64,000 nt of DNA from Gemmatimonadota bacterium. GTDB taxonomy: Bacteria > Gemmatimonadota > Gemmatimonadetes > Gemmatimonadales > Gemmatimonadaceae. Both the position numbers and the translations under genes were made by a program. Below the pieces are notes generated by a model that worked only from the letters and a program-made list of their open reading frames with translations, had not been told where the DNA came from and did no database searches. The DNA is taken from contig JAJPIM010000024.1 in NCBI GenBank assembly GCA_021324775.1, positions 62,001-126,000 on the forward strand, written 5' to 3'. Below, piece after piece: positions 17,584-26,884 of this stretch. Position 1 is the stretch's first letter. Every line of letters starts with the position of its first letter.

Positions 17584-18411
17584 ATGCGATTCGTGATGCT
17601 CCTCGCCAGCGCGGCCACGGTCGTGGCACTCCCGGCGTCGGCTCAGGACAAGACGCCCGGCTCGGGAGACCGAACTCCTCATCCGGATTGCGCCGCACCA
17701 CTGCACCGGTCGGTCAACGCGTTCTTCAGCATGCGCGACGAGAATCGGGCCGTTCTTGGCATCGGCACGACGTCAGGCGGCATGCGGGACACCCTGGGGC
17801 TGCTGGTGACCGAAGTGACGGCCGGCGGCCCGGCCGAGAAGGCGGGCATCGAGGAAGGGGATCGTCTCGTATCAGTCAACGGCACCGAGCTCCGCCTGAG
17901 TGCGGCAGACGCGGGCGATCCCGAGATGCGCGGACTGATGGCGCGCCGTCTGGTTCGCATGCTGTCCAAGCTCAAAGCCGGTGATGTCGCCACCTTCCGC
18001 GTGTCGTTCGACGGCAAGATCCGCGATGTGAAAGTGACGACGGTCAAGGCGTCGGAGCTCTTCAAGGACGACGGCTTCATGCACTTCGGCGCGCTGGGGA
18101 GTGGACCGGACGCCATCCGGATCGAGCACACCGACGAAAAAATCACCAAAGCGCTGCACGACGCCTGCGTGCGGGGCTGGGACCTCGGCAACCAAATGCG
18201 TGAGTTCCACGTCGAGGTACCCGGCCAGGGCTCGGACTTCGAGATCTATACGCCCGAGCCGCCAGAGCCGCCGGAGCCGCCCGAGACGCCGATGGCTCCT
18301 CCCGCTCCGCTGGAGCCGCGGCATTTCATGCGTATCCTCGCACCCGCGGCGCCTGCCGCACCCACGCCGCCCGACGCACCAGCTCCGCCCTTGACGCCGC
18401 GGACGATCTAG
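17584..18411 (+). CDS. Secreted PDZ-domain protein with proline-rich tail
   Basis: The 275-residue protein starts at ATG 17584, which has a GAGG ribosome site 8 bases upstream and begins a clean signal peptide (MRFVMLLASAATVVALPASA). A PDZ domain spans about residues 55-155: LGIGTTSGG, LLVTEVTAGGPAEKAGIEEG, DRLVSVNG. The C-terminal 60 residues are low-complexity (PEPPEPPEPPETP and Ala/Pro-rich). There is no trypsin-like domain, so it is a PDZ adaptor or scaffold rather than a DegP protease. A terminator follows it. Confidence 0.8.
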   Translation: MRFVMLLASAATVVALPASAQDKTPGSGDRTPHPDCAAPLHRSVNAFFSMRDENRAVLGIGTTSGGMRDTLGLLVTEVTAGGPAEKAGIEEGDRLVSVNGTELRLSAADAGDPEMRGLMARRLVRMLSKLKAGDVATFRVSFDGKIRDVKVTTVKASELFKDDGFMHFGALGSGPDAIRIEHTDEKITKALHDACVRGWDLGNQMREFHVEVPGQGSDFEIYTPEPPEPPEPPETPMAPPAPLEPRHFMRILAPAAPAAPTPPDAPAPPLTPRTI

Positions 18412-18454
18412 CCGGGATCCCTCAGCGAGCGGACATCTGAGAGTTGTCGTAGTG

Positions 18455-18498
18455 CACGACAGCCAGCCCTGGGGCGCCGGGACTGGCTGTCGTGTTTC
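18455..18498 (+). terminator. Intrinsic terminator of the PDZ gene
   Basis: A 12-bp perfect stem, CACGACAGCCAG (18455-18466) with CTGGCTGTCGTG (18483-18494), is extended by an inner CCC/GGG pairing and followed by TTTCC. It lies between convergent genes and may work in both directions. Confidence 0.75.
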
Positions 18499-18518
18499 CG
18501 GCGGACGCGGTGCGGCGC

Positions 18519-20573
18519 TTACCCGCTGCCATCCCCCGGATCGAGCACGATGTAGCGGACGTCGTCCCGCGCGACCTGCTTGAGCCACGCGATGAGCGCG
18601 TCGATCTGCTCGGGTGGCTGCACGCCCGTGGATCCCGCGATCGTGCGATCGATCACGAGGACCCGGCCGTGTTGCGCGTAATGCGCGTGATATCGCCCGA
18701 AGACACTCTCGGCATCGACGTTGACCGGCAACCGGGCGTGCCAGCCGTCGGGCAGGGTCAGTTGGAACTCGGACGCTTCCTCATACGGGCCGACGACCGA
18801 CTCGACATCGATCGGAGACCGCCGGTACCCGCGGGACTCCAGGTCGGCGAGGATGTCGGGGCGCGAGTAGTCGCGGATCGGCAGCGTGAGGATCTCGGTC
18901 CCGCCGGCGCTGGACACGGGGCGAGCTTCCTTGATCGCCAGCGCCACGCGCGGCTCGGCTCCGAGGTCGCGTCCGTTGAAGGACACCAGGCTGTCGCCCG
19001 TCGCTCCCTGAAACAGGGCGTTGGCGAGCGACCGGGTCAGCCGCTCGCGGTCGGCATCGCCGAATGGCGTCGCGAACGCGCTCCGCAGATTGTATTGACG
19101 GCTTCCCGTTTCGACTTCGACATACCGCCCGCTGAACGTACCGTCCGCTCTGAGCTGCCCGCTGATCTTGAACGTCGCGCGATTGACCGCCACCGGATCG
19201 GCCGGCAGCGTCACCTCTTCGCCACGGCCATCCGGGTACACGACCAGCGCGAACTCTCCTTGTTCCTGCGGCGGGATCGATCCGAATGGCGTCAGGTCGG
19301 ACGTGAGATCGACGAACAGGAAGTGGTTCGGATGGCCATCCGGCACGCCGGGGCGGGCGATCGCCGCGATCATATGATCGAGCTGGTACGCCGATGGCAG
19401 CGACCGATTGATTCCGCCGGTCAGGCTCAGGAGCACGGGATAGGCCGCCACGCCCATGCGCCGGGCCAGCGCGATGAACAGCGTCGCCTTGTCCTTGCAG
19501 TCGCCGTATTTCGTCTCCCAGACCGACATTGGCATCCGTGGCTGGTATCCGCCGATGCCGAGCGACAGCGAGACATACCGGAAATCCTGCGCGACCCAGC
19601 GATGGACCGCACGCAGCGAGTCGTCGAGCGTCTGCGCGCCCATGACCACGGTCGACAGCTGCTGGTTGAGCGCCGGCGTCAACCGGTAGCGCCTCCTCGA
19701 GAGGGCGGCGTACCAGCTCGCGATCCCACCCCAGGTAATCGGAGCGGCAACCGAGATCTGCGGATACAGCGGGTTGGAATCGGGCGCGAACGGCTCGGGC
19801 GCGGGCCGCGGGACATCGGTGGTGGACCAGGTGTACACACGGCGCCCGTGCGATTCCTCCACGCGGCGCGCGAAGTGGATGTTCCGCTCCTGGATGCGCG
19901 GCGTGAGCGACCCCGGCACGTCGAGGACGAACCGCGACCGACGCGTCACATGCCCCGTGCCGATGTACCACGGCTGGTAGAAGTCGCCCGGTACGACCGG
20001 CTTGGTGTCCTCGATCGTGTAGCTGAAGTCCACGATCGTGTTCGGCGCAACGCCGCTCAGGGTGTACTGCCGGACACGCGTGTCAGAGTAGATCGGGGCT
20101 TCCTGCGCGACCGGCGCGATGGACTCCTGCTCGTGCGCCGGCTTGTCGCTGATCTCCTGCCCGTTCAGGCGGAGGACCCGGATCCAGTTGACCGTCAGCC
20201 GCTGGCGGCCGGTCGTGTACGAGAAGGTCTTTTCGCCCCACTGCTCCGCCGCCTGCTGGGTCAGAATCTGGATCACCAGGCGGTAAGTGCGCTTGGCCCG
20301 CCCGTCCTCCTCGAACCGGACGACGCCGTCCTCGAACAGATAGATGAAGGGCTGGTCGGGGAAATCCCGCGGGCGCACGACCAGCGCATAGATGCTGTCG
20401 TTCCGGATCGATGGGTCGCCTTTCGGCGTGATCCGGGGCGCCTGCGCTGCGCCCGGACGCGCACCGCATGCCAGCCCTGCGATCAGGACGAGACCGGAGA
20501 CGACGACCGGCGCGATAGCGCGCATGCGAGACCGCTTGGCGGGGTTTGTCGGGATGGTCTCAAAAAATTTCAT
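18519..20573 (-). CDS. DUF3857/transglutaminase-like secreted protein
   Basis: The 684-residue protein starts at ATG 20573 (MKFFETIPTN), giving a basic n-region and a hydrophobic signal; ATG 20525 is an alternative. After the signal, residues about 50-270 form a DUF3857 beta domain (PFIYLFEDGVVRFEEDGRAK, then SYTIEDTKPVVPG). A transglutaminase-like domain follows (about 290-440) with the catalytic Cys in KYGDCKDKATLF, then His in HPNHFLFVDL. The remaining beta-rich part is DUF3858-like. Such proteins are periplasmic or surface-bound and may crosslink or process peptides, but activity is not shown. A long GC-rich gap of about 270 bases separates it from csbD. Confidence 0.88.
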   Translation of the reverse strand: MKFFETIPTNPAKRSRMRAIAPVVVSGLVLIAGLACGARPGAAQAPRITPKGDPSIRNDSIYALVVRPRDFPDQPFIYLFEDGVVRFEEDGRAKRTYRLVIQILTQQAAEQWGEKTFSYTTGRQRLTVNWIRVLRLNGQEISDKPAHEQESIAPVAQEAPIYSDTRVRQYTLSGVAPNTIVDFSYTIEDTKPVVPGDFYQPWYIGTGHVTRRSRFVLDVPGSLTPRIQERNIHFARRVEESHGRRVYTWSTTDVPRPAPEPFAPDSNPLYPQISVAAPITWGGIASWYAALSRRRYRLTPALNQQLSTVVMGAQTLDDSLRAVHRWVAQDFRYVSLSLGIGGYQPRMPMSVWETKYGDCKDKATLFIALARRMGVAAYPVLLSLTGGINRSLPSAYQLDHMIAAIARPGVPDGHPNHFLFVDLTSDLTPFGSIPPQEQGEFALVVYPDGRGEEVTLPADPVAVNRATFKISGQLRADGTFSGRYVEVETGSRQYNLRSAFATPFGDADRERLTRSLANALFQGATGDSLVSFNGRDLGAEPRVALAIKEARPVSSAGGTEILTLPIRDYSRPDILADLESRGYRRSPIDVESVVGPYEEASEFQLTLPDGWHARLPVNVDAESVFGRYHAHYAQHGRVLVIDRTIAGSTGVQPPEQIDALIAWLKQVARDDVRYIVLDPGDGSG

Positions 20574-20845
20574 CGCTATCGGGCCTACGTCAATGCACGA
20601 TACGCTGGCGACGCCTGTGACCCGGTCAAGTGAGCTATACCCGCGTCCCGCCATGAGATCCGCCACGAGATCCGTCCAGAGATCCGCCGCCACGCGCGCG
20701 CCATCAAGGGCACGTGCCTTGCTAATCGGACGTTGTGAACGCGGCTGGGTAAACGCCACGGTCCACATGAGATCGCTATCCGCACAGTTCGCCATTCCTG
20801 CGGGGCGTTGTCAGGCGGAGCCTCGCCGTAACCCCAGGAGGACAT

Positions 20846-21067
20846 ATGGCAGACGAAACCAGAAAGGGAATCAAGAACCAGACGGCCGGTGCGGCCAAGG
20901 AAGTCGCGGGGACGGTACGCGACGCCACGGCGGATCTCACTGGCGATATGTCGGAGCAGGTGAAGGGCAAGGCGCAGAAGGTGGAAGGCAAGGTCCAGCA
21001 AACCGTCGGCCGCGCCCAGGAGAAAGTGGGACGCAAAGAAGACGAGGAACGACTGAAACGGCGCTAA
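20846..21067 (+). CDS. CsbD-family stress protein
   Basis: The 73-residue hydrophilic protein has the CsbD pattern KGIKNQTAGAAKEVAGTVRD followed by GKAQKVEGKVQQTVGRAQEK. CsbD proteins accumulate in general stress and are largely disordered. It has the best ribosome site in the window, AGGAGG at 20836-20841, four bases before ATG, so it may be strongly translated. Its TAA overlaps the TAG of leuS on the other strand. Confidence 0.93.
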   Translation: MADETRKGIKNQTAGAAKEVAGTVRDATADLTGDMSEQVKGKAQKVEGKVQQTVGRAQEKVGRKEDEERLKRR

Positions 21068-23541
21068 CCACCAATCACCAGATTCATGAGCCGCCCCGGG
21101 ACATAGATGCGTTTCCGGGGCGGTGTCGTGATGTACTTCGCGATCGCGGGTTCAGCGGCCGCGGCTGCAAACACGTCCTCCTCGGCGGCATCCGGCGCGA
21201 CGACCACCGTGCCCCGCAGCTTGCCGTTGACCTGAACCGCGACGGTCACGGTCCGGTCGGCCGCCAGGGCCGCGTCGAACGACGGCCACCCGCTGTCGAA
21301 CACGCTCGTCGTGTGCCCCAGCCGCTCCCACAACTCCTCCGCGATGTGCGGTGCGAAAGGCGCCACGAGCTGCACCACCGGCTCCGTCTCCGCGCGGTGC
21401 GGCCGCCGCTCGCCCGCCCGCAGCACGTTCATGTATGCCATGAGCGCGGCGATCGCCGTGTTGTACGACAGGCGCGGGATGTCCTCGGTGACTTTGCGGA
21501 TCGTCCGATGCAACTCGCGAAGCACGCCGTCGTCCGGCTGGCCCGTGGTCGTGCTTGCGATGACGGCTGACCAGAGCCGGTCGAGGAACCGCCGTGGTCC
21601 GGAGATGCTCGCGTCGCGGAAGTCGCCGCCCTGCTCGAACGGCCCCAGGAACATCAGGTAGGTCCGGAACGCGTCCGCGCCCCACTCCGCGATGTAGGCG
21701 TCGGGGTTGACGATGTTGCCCTTGCTCTTCGACATCTTGGCGCCATCTCGCACGATATGGCCGTGCGCCCGAAACCGCGTGAACGGCTCCTCGAAGTCCA
21801 GCAGCCCCGCATCGTGCAGGACCATCGTCACGAATCGCGCGTAGAGCAGATGCAGCACCGCGTGTTCGTTGCCGCCGATGTAGGAATCGACCGGCAGCCA
21901 CCGGCGCGTGAGCACCGCGTCGAAGGCGGTATCGTCGCGGTGCGCGCTCGGATAGCGGAGGAAATACCAGGCGCTGTCGAGGAACGTGTCCGACACATCC
22001 GTCTCCCGCCGCGCCGGCCCGCTGCATTTCGGACACGGGACGCTGTACCACTCCTCGTGCCGCGCCAGCGGCGACACGCCTGAGTCGTCGGGCTTGAAGT
22101 CCGCGATGAAGGGCAGGAGCACGGGGAGATCGGCGGTGGGCACCGGGACGGGGCCGCAGCGGTCACAGTAGATGATGGGAATCGGCGGCCCCCAGTAGCG
22201 CTGCCGCGAAATGCACCAGTCGTGGATGCGGTAGTTCTCCACGGGGGTCGCCGATCCATGCCCAGCGAGCCACTCGACGATCCGCTGTTTCCCCTCATCG
22301 ATCGTGAGTCCATCGAACGCACCCGAGCGGACGAGTCGCCCCGGCCCGGTATACGCCGCGAGCGGCGGGTCCGGAGACAGCGCGTCGCCATCAGGCGCCA
22401 CCACCTGCACGACGGGCAGCCCGAACGTCTGCGCGAATGCGAAATCACGCTCGTCGTGACCAGGGACGGCCATGATGGCGCCGGTGCCGTAGTCCATGAG
22501 CACGTAGTCCGCGATCCACACGGGGATCTGGCCCCCGGTCGCGGGATTGGTGACGTAGGAGCCGGTGAATACGCCGGTCTTCTCCCGGCTGCCGATCCGG
22601 CGGCTCACCAAATCCTGATCGGCGGTTTGCTCCCGATAGCGCTCGGCCGCGGGCCGCTGCGCTTCGGTCGTCAGCGCATCGGCGAGAGGGTGCTCCGGCG
22701 CCAGCACCAGATACGTCGCCCCGAAGATGGTGTCCGGCCTGGTCGTGAACACGGTGATCGCGGTCCCGGGCTCGGCGACGCCGCCGCCGGCCACGAACCG
22801 AATTTCCGCCCCCTCGGACTTGCCGATCCAGTTCCGCTGCGCCGTCTTGGTGGTCTCCGACCAGTCCAGCCATTCGAGGTTGGCCAGCAGTCGCGGCGCG
22901 AACTTCGAGATCGCGAAGAACCACTGTTCGAGGAAGCGCTGCTCGACTTTGGACCCGCACCGCTCACACTCGCCATTGATCACCTGCTCGTTGGCCAGAA
23001 CGGTCTTGTCGAACGGACACCAGTTGACCGCCGCTTTCTTGCGGTACGCCAATCCCCGGTTGTACAGCTCGAGAAACACCCACTGGGTCCACCGGTAATA
23101 GCCGGGGTCCGTGGTGTTGACCGCATAGCGCCAATCCACCATCAATCCCGCGCGTTCGAGCTGCCGGCGGAAATTGGCGATGTTGCGGGGAATCAGCTCC
23201 GACGGATGCACGCCGACTTTGAGCGCGAAGTTCTCGGAGTGGATCCCGAACGCGTCGAAGCCGAGCGGCTCGAACACCGTACGGCCCCGCATCCGGTGAA
23301 AGCGCGCGAAGATGTCGTTGCCAGTGAAGGCGAACAGGTTCCCGACGTGGAGCCCTTCGGCCGACGGATACGGGAACATCATCAGGGCGTAGAACTTCGC
23401 GGGCCCCTCCGCGACATCGGTGGCGTTGGTCCCGCGGCTCCGCCACCGGGCCTGCCACTTCTCTTCGACGCCCTGCGGATCGTAGGCGTCGGGTAGCGGC
23501 ATCCCAGCGCCGGTCACTGATGGAGTCGTAGCGGCGGACAT
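21064..23541 (-). CDS. leuS: Leucyl-tRNA synthetase
   Basis: The 825-residue class I synthetase charges tRNA-Leu. ATG 23541 is the chosen start; ATG 23502 is close and an in-frame extension to 23610 is less likely. HIGH motif is seen as PSAEGLHVGNLFAF and KMSKS as KMSKSKGN. Two Cys pairs (CERCG, CDRCG) suggest zinc sites, and the CP1 editing domain has the usual segments (TRPDTIFGATYLVLAPEHPL, DYVLMDYGTGAIMAVPGHDE). Length is typical for bacterial LeuRS. The 3' end converges on csbD with stop codons overlapping. Confidence 0.97.
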   Translation of the reverse strand: MSAATTPSVTGAGMPLPDAYDPQGVEEKWQARWRSRGTNATDVAEGPAKFYALMMFPYPSAEGLHVGNLFAFTGNDIFARFHRMRGRTVFEPLGFDAFGIHSENFALKVGVHPSELIPRNIANFRRQLERAGLMVDWRYAVNTTDPGYYRWTQWVFLELYNRGLAYRKKAAVNWCPFDKTVLANEQVINGECERCGSKVEQRFLEQWFFAISKFAPRLLANLEWLDWSETTKTAQRNWIGKSEGAEIRFVAGGGVAEPGTAITVFTTRPDTIFGATYLVLAPEHPLADALTTEAQRPAAERYREQTADQDLVSRRIGSREKTGVFTGSYVTNPATGGQIPVWIADYVLMDYGTGAIMAVPGHDERDFAFAQTFGLPVVQVVAPDGDALSPDPPLAAYTGPGRLVRSGAFDGLTIDEGKQRIVEWLAGHGSATPVENYRIHDWCISRQRYWGPPIPIIYCDRCGPVPVPTADLPVLLPFIADFKPDDSGVSPLARHEEWYSVPCPKCSGPARRETDVSDTFLDSAWYFLRYPSAHRDDTAFDAVLTRRWLPVDSYIGGNEHAVLHLLYARFVTMVLHDAGLLDFEEPFTRFRAHGHIVRDGAKMSKSKGNIVNPDAYIAEWGADAFRTYLMFLGPFEQGGDFRDASISGPRRFLDRLWSAVIASTTTGQPDDGVLRELHRTIRKVTEDIPRLSYNTAIAALMAYMNVLRAGERRPHRAETEPVVQLVAPFAPHIAEELWERLGHTTSVFDSGWPSFDAALAADRTVTVAVQVNGKLRGTVVVAPDAAEEDVFAAAAAEPAIAKYITTPPRKRIYVPGRLMNLVIGG

Positions 23542-23683
23542 GTACGGAAAGCTAGCGATTCCGGCGGTGGCACCGGTGGCACAGGTGGCACCGCGGTGCT
23601 CGCGGCGCATTGCGCGGTACCGGGGCCCGGCCGGCGTGTCTTAGCACCTCTTTCCCCTCTCCGGTTTCCACTAAGTTGCCGTC

Positions 23684-24847
23684 ATGGCGCCCCGGCGACG
23701 CAAACGGCTCGAGCCCGCAACGTTCAACCTGCCGGTCGAACAGCTCCGCCACGGCGGGCCGGCCGACGGGTCTGCCGTTCGCGTCCGTGATATCCTGCTT
23801 CGCACCCAGCCCGCCACTCGCGCCACCGTACAGATCACCTCGGAGCAGGCGTGCATCCTCGGCGGCACAGACGAGTCGATCGCGTTGCTCAAGCTGTGCG
23901 CCGACGACTGGAACTCGCTGGTGGTCCATTCGCTGTACGACGGGGATCAGGCCGAGCCCGGCGACACGGTGATGACACTCGAAGGCCCCTACGCCGCGTT
24001 CGCCGCCCTCGAAACGCCAATCCTCGGCACCCTCGCCCGCCGGACGCGGGTCAGCACCAACGCGCGGGCGTTCGTCGAGGCGGCCCGCCCCAAGCTGGTA
24101 ATAGCGTTTCCGGCGCGTCACGACCACTGGCTGCTGCAACCCGGGGATGCCGTGGCGGCGCAGATTGGTGGCGCCCTCACGATCTCCGGGGGCCCCGCCA
24201 TCGCCGGCCCGGGCAAGCAGCCGACGTTGGTGCCGCCGCTCGTGGTCCTCCCCCACGCCCTGATCGGCGCCTATGGCGGCGACACCAAAGCGGCAGCGCA
24301 AGCCTTTGCCGCGCAGGTCACGGGACGCGACGGACCCACTCACCCGGCAGACGCGGACGCTGCCTCCGCCTCGGGGACACCAACCTCCAGCCCGCCGATG
24401 ACGAACCGCGATGCGCAGGTGGTCGTCCCCGTCGATTACGACAACGACGCCGTCAGCACGGCCCTGGTGGTCGCACGCGCACTCGAAGGCCAGGTGTGGG
24501 GCGTGCAGCTCGCGACATCGGAGAATCTCGTCGACGTCTCGATTATTCCCGCGATGGGCACGTTTCCGCCGACGGGCGTGAACCCCAATCTCGTGTGGAA
24601 CGTTCGAAACGCGCTCGACGCCGAAGGATTTGGAGACATCAAGATCCTGGCATCGAGTGGGATGACGCTCGACCGGATCCAGCATTTCGAGGAAGAAGGG
24701 GTACCGGTGGACGCATATGGCATTGGCGCCGCGCTGCTCGCGGGACGCACGGGATTTACGGCGGCGCTCGTCCAACTCGATCGGCCGCTTCGGCTTCGCG
24801 TCGGCAGCGAGCTGCGTCCGAACCCCAGGCTCGAGCGGGTGAAGTAG
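23684..24847 (+). CDS. Nicotinate phosphoribosyltransferase family protein
   Basis: The 387-residue protein resembles the archaeal/Thermotoga-type nicotinate phosphoribosyltransferases: VVHSLYDGDQAEPGDTVMTL in the N-terminal part, FPARHDHWLLQPGDAVAAQI, PPLVVLPHALIGAYGGDT, then VPVDYDNDAVSTALVVARAL and ASSGMTLDRIQHFEEEGVPV, DAYGIGAALL at the phosphate site. It would convert nicotinate and PRPP to nicotinate mononucleotide in NAD salvage. The family includes quinolinate-type relatives, so substrate specificity is inferred. An Ala/Ser/Pro-rich insert of about 28 residues (about 210-238) is unusual. It starts at ATG 23684, divergent from leuS. Confidence 0.8.
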   Translation: MAPRRRKRLEPATFNLPVEQLRHGGPADGSAVRVRDILLRTQPATRATVQITSEQACILGGTDESIALLKLCADDWNSLVVHSLYDGDQAEPGDTVMTLEGPYAAFAALETPILGTLARRTRVSTNARAFVEAARPKLVIAFPARHDHWLLQPGDAVAAQIGGALTISGGPAIAGPGKQPTLVPPLVVLPHALIGAYGGDTKAAAQAFAAQVTGRDGPTHPADADAASASGTPTSSPPMTNRDAQVVVPVDYDNDAVSTALVVARALEGQVWGVQLATSENLVDVSIIPAMGTFPPTGVNPNLVWNVRNALDAEGFGDIKILASSGMTLDRIQHFEEEGVPVDAYGIGAALLAGRTGFTAALVQLDRPLRLRVGSELRPNPRLERVK

Positions 24848-24969
24848 GGACCCCCGCGAAACGCCCGGCGGTTTCCCGGCGTCCTGATGTGTGAGGCTGC
24901 CTCCCGTGCAGGCTGGGGAGAGACGAGCCGCTACACGCGCAGCAGCGACCCCAACCGCCCCCGTTTCAT

Positions 24970-25335
24970 ATGGCCGGACTCAAGCTCGACGGCGCAGGCA
25001 CCGCCAAGATGGCAACGCTCGAAACCGCAATGAACCATCTGCAGCGACTGCACAGCACGGTCGAGCAGTGCGCCGTGGCGGTCAAAGGGAAACAGCCGGC
25101 CGCCCCGTTCATCCCGCAGGTCCGGCGCTACGCGCAGCCGATGGTCGGCCTCCTCAAGGGCCAGTTCGGGCTGATCGCCGAGCTCGTGAGCGCCTTCCTG
25201 CTCGCGTCGACCCGCAGCGCAGGCAATGATCAGAACAAAATCCGCGGGCTCCGGGAAGGCGTCGCACAGATTCGGGTTCAGCTCGAGCTCGCCGTCGCCA
25301 AGACGATCGAGCTGCATACCGCCGAGCACCGCTGA
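24970..25335 (+). CDS. Conserved-looking helical protein of unknown function
   Basis: The 121-residue protein starts MAGLKLDGAGTAKMATLETA and is almost entirely helical, with heptad-like Leu spacing (LETAMNHLQRLHSTVEQCAV, then REGVAQIRVQLELAVAKTIE). No signal peptide, membrane helix or known motif is seen. A single Cys and a short basic loop KGKQ are the only distinctive features. It lies alone between pncB-like and cox genes. I do not recognise a family. Confidence 0.6.
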   Translation: MAGLKLDGAGTAKMATLETAMNHLQRLHSTVEQCAVAVKGKQPAAPFIPQVRRYAQPMVGLLKGQFGLIAELVSAFLLASTRSAGNDQNKIRGLREGVAQIRVQLELAVAKTIELHTAEHR

Positions 25336-25430
25336 CCCATTGTTGAGCGGGTCCGGGCGGCGCCTCGCTGAGCGGCCGTCCCGGCGAATGGTCCGGGCGC
25401 GCATCTATCGGTCATTTCAGATGATGCCAC

Positions 25431-25459
25431 TTCACGTCGTGGCCGGTGTTGCGTAGATT
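25431..25459 (+). promoter_or_regulatory. Candidate promoter of the cox operon
   Basis: TTCACG (25431-25436) and TAGATT (25454-25459) are separated by 17 bases, each matching four of six consensus positions, 39 bases before the coxB start. The match is modest. Confidence 0.35.
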
Positions 25460-25497
25460 CGGCGAGCTTTTCCTATCCGGACACTCCGACGAGTCTC

Positions 25498-26874
25498 ATG
25501 CCTTTTCCCTCTCGCCCGCGGCGGCAGGTTGCGGCCGCGCTGGCAGGTGCCGCAGTCCTGGCTGTTCCACTGCTGCTGGCGGCTTGCGACGTCAAGTCGT
25601 ACCCGAATTCGACGTTTTTGCCGCATTCCGAGTTCGGCAAGGCGATCGACGATCTGTGGAATCTGCTGCTCCAGCTCGGGACCCTGGTCTTCGTGTTCGT
25701 CGAGGGGCTGCTGGTCTACACGATCATCAAGTACCGCCGCCGGCCGGGTGCGGCGCCCCCGCGCCACGTCCACGGCAACACCACGCTCGAGATCCTGTGG
25801 ACGGTGATCCCGGCCGTGATCCTCGTCTTCATCGCGGTGCCAACGGTCAAGACGATCTTCAAGACCGAAGCCCGCGCCTCGGCGGACGCGCTGCAAGTCG
25901 AGGTCTACGGCCACCAGTGGTGGTGGGAGTTCCGCTACCCGCAGTACGGCGTGACCACGGCCAATGAGCTGTACCTGCCGATTGGGCGGAAGGTGAACTT
26001 CGCGCTGCGCACGCAGGACGTGCTGCACAGCTTCTGGATCCCGCAACTGGGCGGCAAGCGCGACCTGATCTCGAACCACACGAACTATCTGTGGTTCACG
26101 CCCGACTCGACGATGTCGACGAGCGCATGGAACGGCACGTGTAACGAGTATTGCGGCGCGAGCCACGCCAACATGCGGTTCCGCGTCTTCGTGGTCCCGC
26201 CCGCCGACTTCGCGCGCTGGGCGACCCACCAGGCCAGCCCCGCGGTGTTCCCCGTCAGCACGGTGGCGCCGCCCCCGCCGCCAGCTCCGGCACCCGCGGC
26301 CACACCGGCTCGTCGCCCGGCGGGGCGAACGGCGTCCGGTGCGGCCGATGCCCAGCCCTTGGTGCGCCCGGTGGCCAACGGTGCGCTGGGTGCACAGGCC
26401 GCCGCCGACGCCGATGCGCCGACGATCGTACAGGGCGGGAGCCAGGCGCCAGACGGCGATGTCTTTCCGAGAGATAGTCTGCGGCCCAACAACATTCCCA
26501 CCACGCCGACACCGGACGGCCTGACATTCACGCCGGGATTGGTCGGCGATGCGGGCCGCGGACAGAAGATCTATTCGATCTCCGCGTGCATCGGGTGCCA
26601 CACGATCAAAGGCAATCCGAGCTCGGTCGGCATCACGGGACCGAACCTCACGCACGTGGGTTCGCGCTTCACGATCGCCGCCGGACTCTATCCGAACGAC
26701 ACTGAGCACCTGCGGCTCTGGATCAAGAACGCGCGGGAGATGAAGGACGGCGTGCTGATGCTGACGCTGGGACTCAATCAAATCGACCCGCAGACCGGCA
26801 TCAAAGTGACGGCCGGCGGACTGACCGACCAGCAGATCGCCGATATCGCGGCGTATCTGCAGGCGTTGAAATAG
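25498..26874 (+). CDS. coxB: Cytochrome c oxidase subunit II with fused cytochrome c (caa3 type)
   Basis: The 458-residue lipoprotein accepts electrons at CuA for transfer to subunit I. Lipobox LLAAC with Cys30, two membrane helices (about 57-78 and 100-118), the periplasmic cupredoxin domain with CuA ligands His177, Cys215, Glu217, Cys219, His223 and Met226, then an unusually long Pro/Ala linker (about 245-340), and a cytochrome c domain with CIGCH at 364-368. The covalent heme domain marks it as caa3 type. It starts the cox operon, and the start ATG is clear from the lipoprotein signal. Confidence 0.97.
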   Translation: MPFPSRPRRQVAAALAGAAVLAVPLLLAACDVKSYPNSTFLPHSEFGKAIDDLWNLLLQLGTLVFVFVEGLLVYTIIKYRRRPGAAPPRHVHGNTTLEILWTVIPAVILVFIAVPTVKTIFKTEARASADALQVEVYGHQWWWEFRYPQYGVTTANELYLPIGRKVNFALRTQDVLHSFWIPQLGGKRDLISNHTNYLWFTPDSTMSTSAWNGTCNEYCGASHANMRFRVFVVPPADFARWATHQASPAVFPVSTVAPPPPPAPAPAATPARRPAGRTASGAADAQPLVRPVANGALGAQAAADADAPTIVQGGSQAPDGDVFPRDSLRPNNIPTTPTPDGLTFTPGLVGDAGRGQKIYSISACIGCHTIKGNPSSVGITGPNLTHVGSRFTIAAGLYPNDTEHLRLWIKNAREMKDGVLMLTLGLNQIDPQTGIKVTAGGLTDQQIADIAAYLQALK

Positions 26875-26884
26875 GAGCTGGTCA

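Noticed and set aside
18492-20633. A 713-residue open frame on the plus strand opposite the transglutaminase gene
   Set aside because: It is Arg/Gly/Pro-rich with no family motif and mirrors codon bias of the minus-strand gene; high GC makes long antisense frames common.
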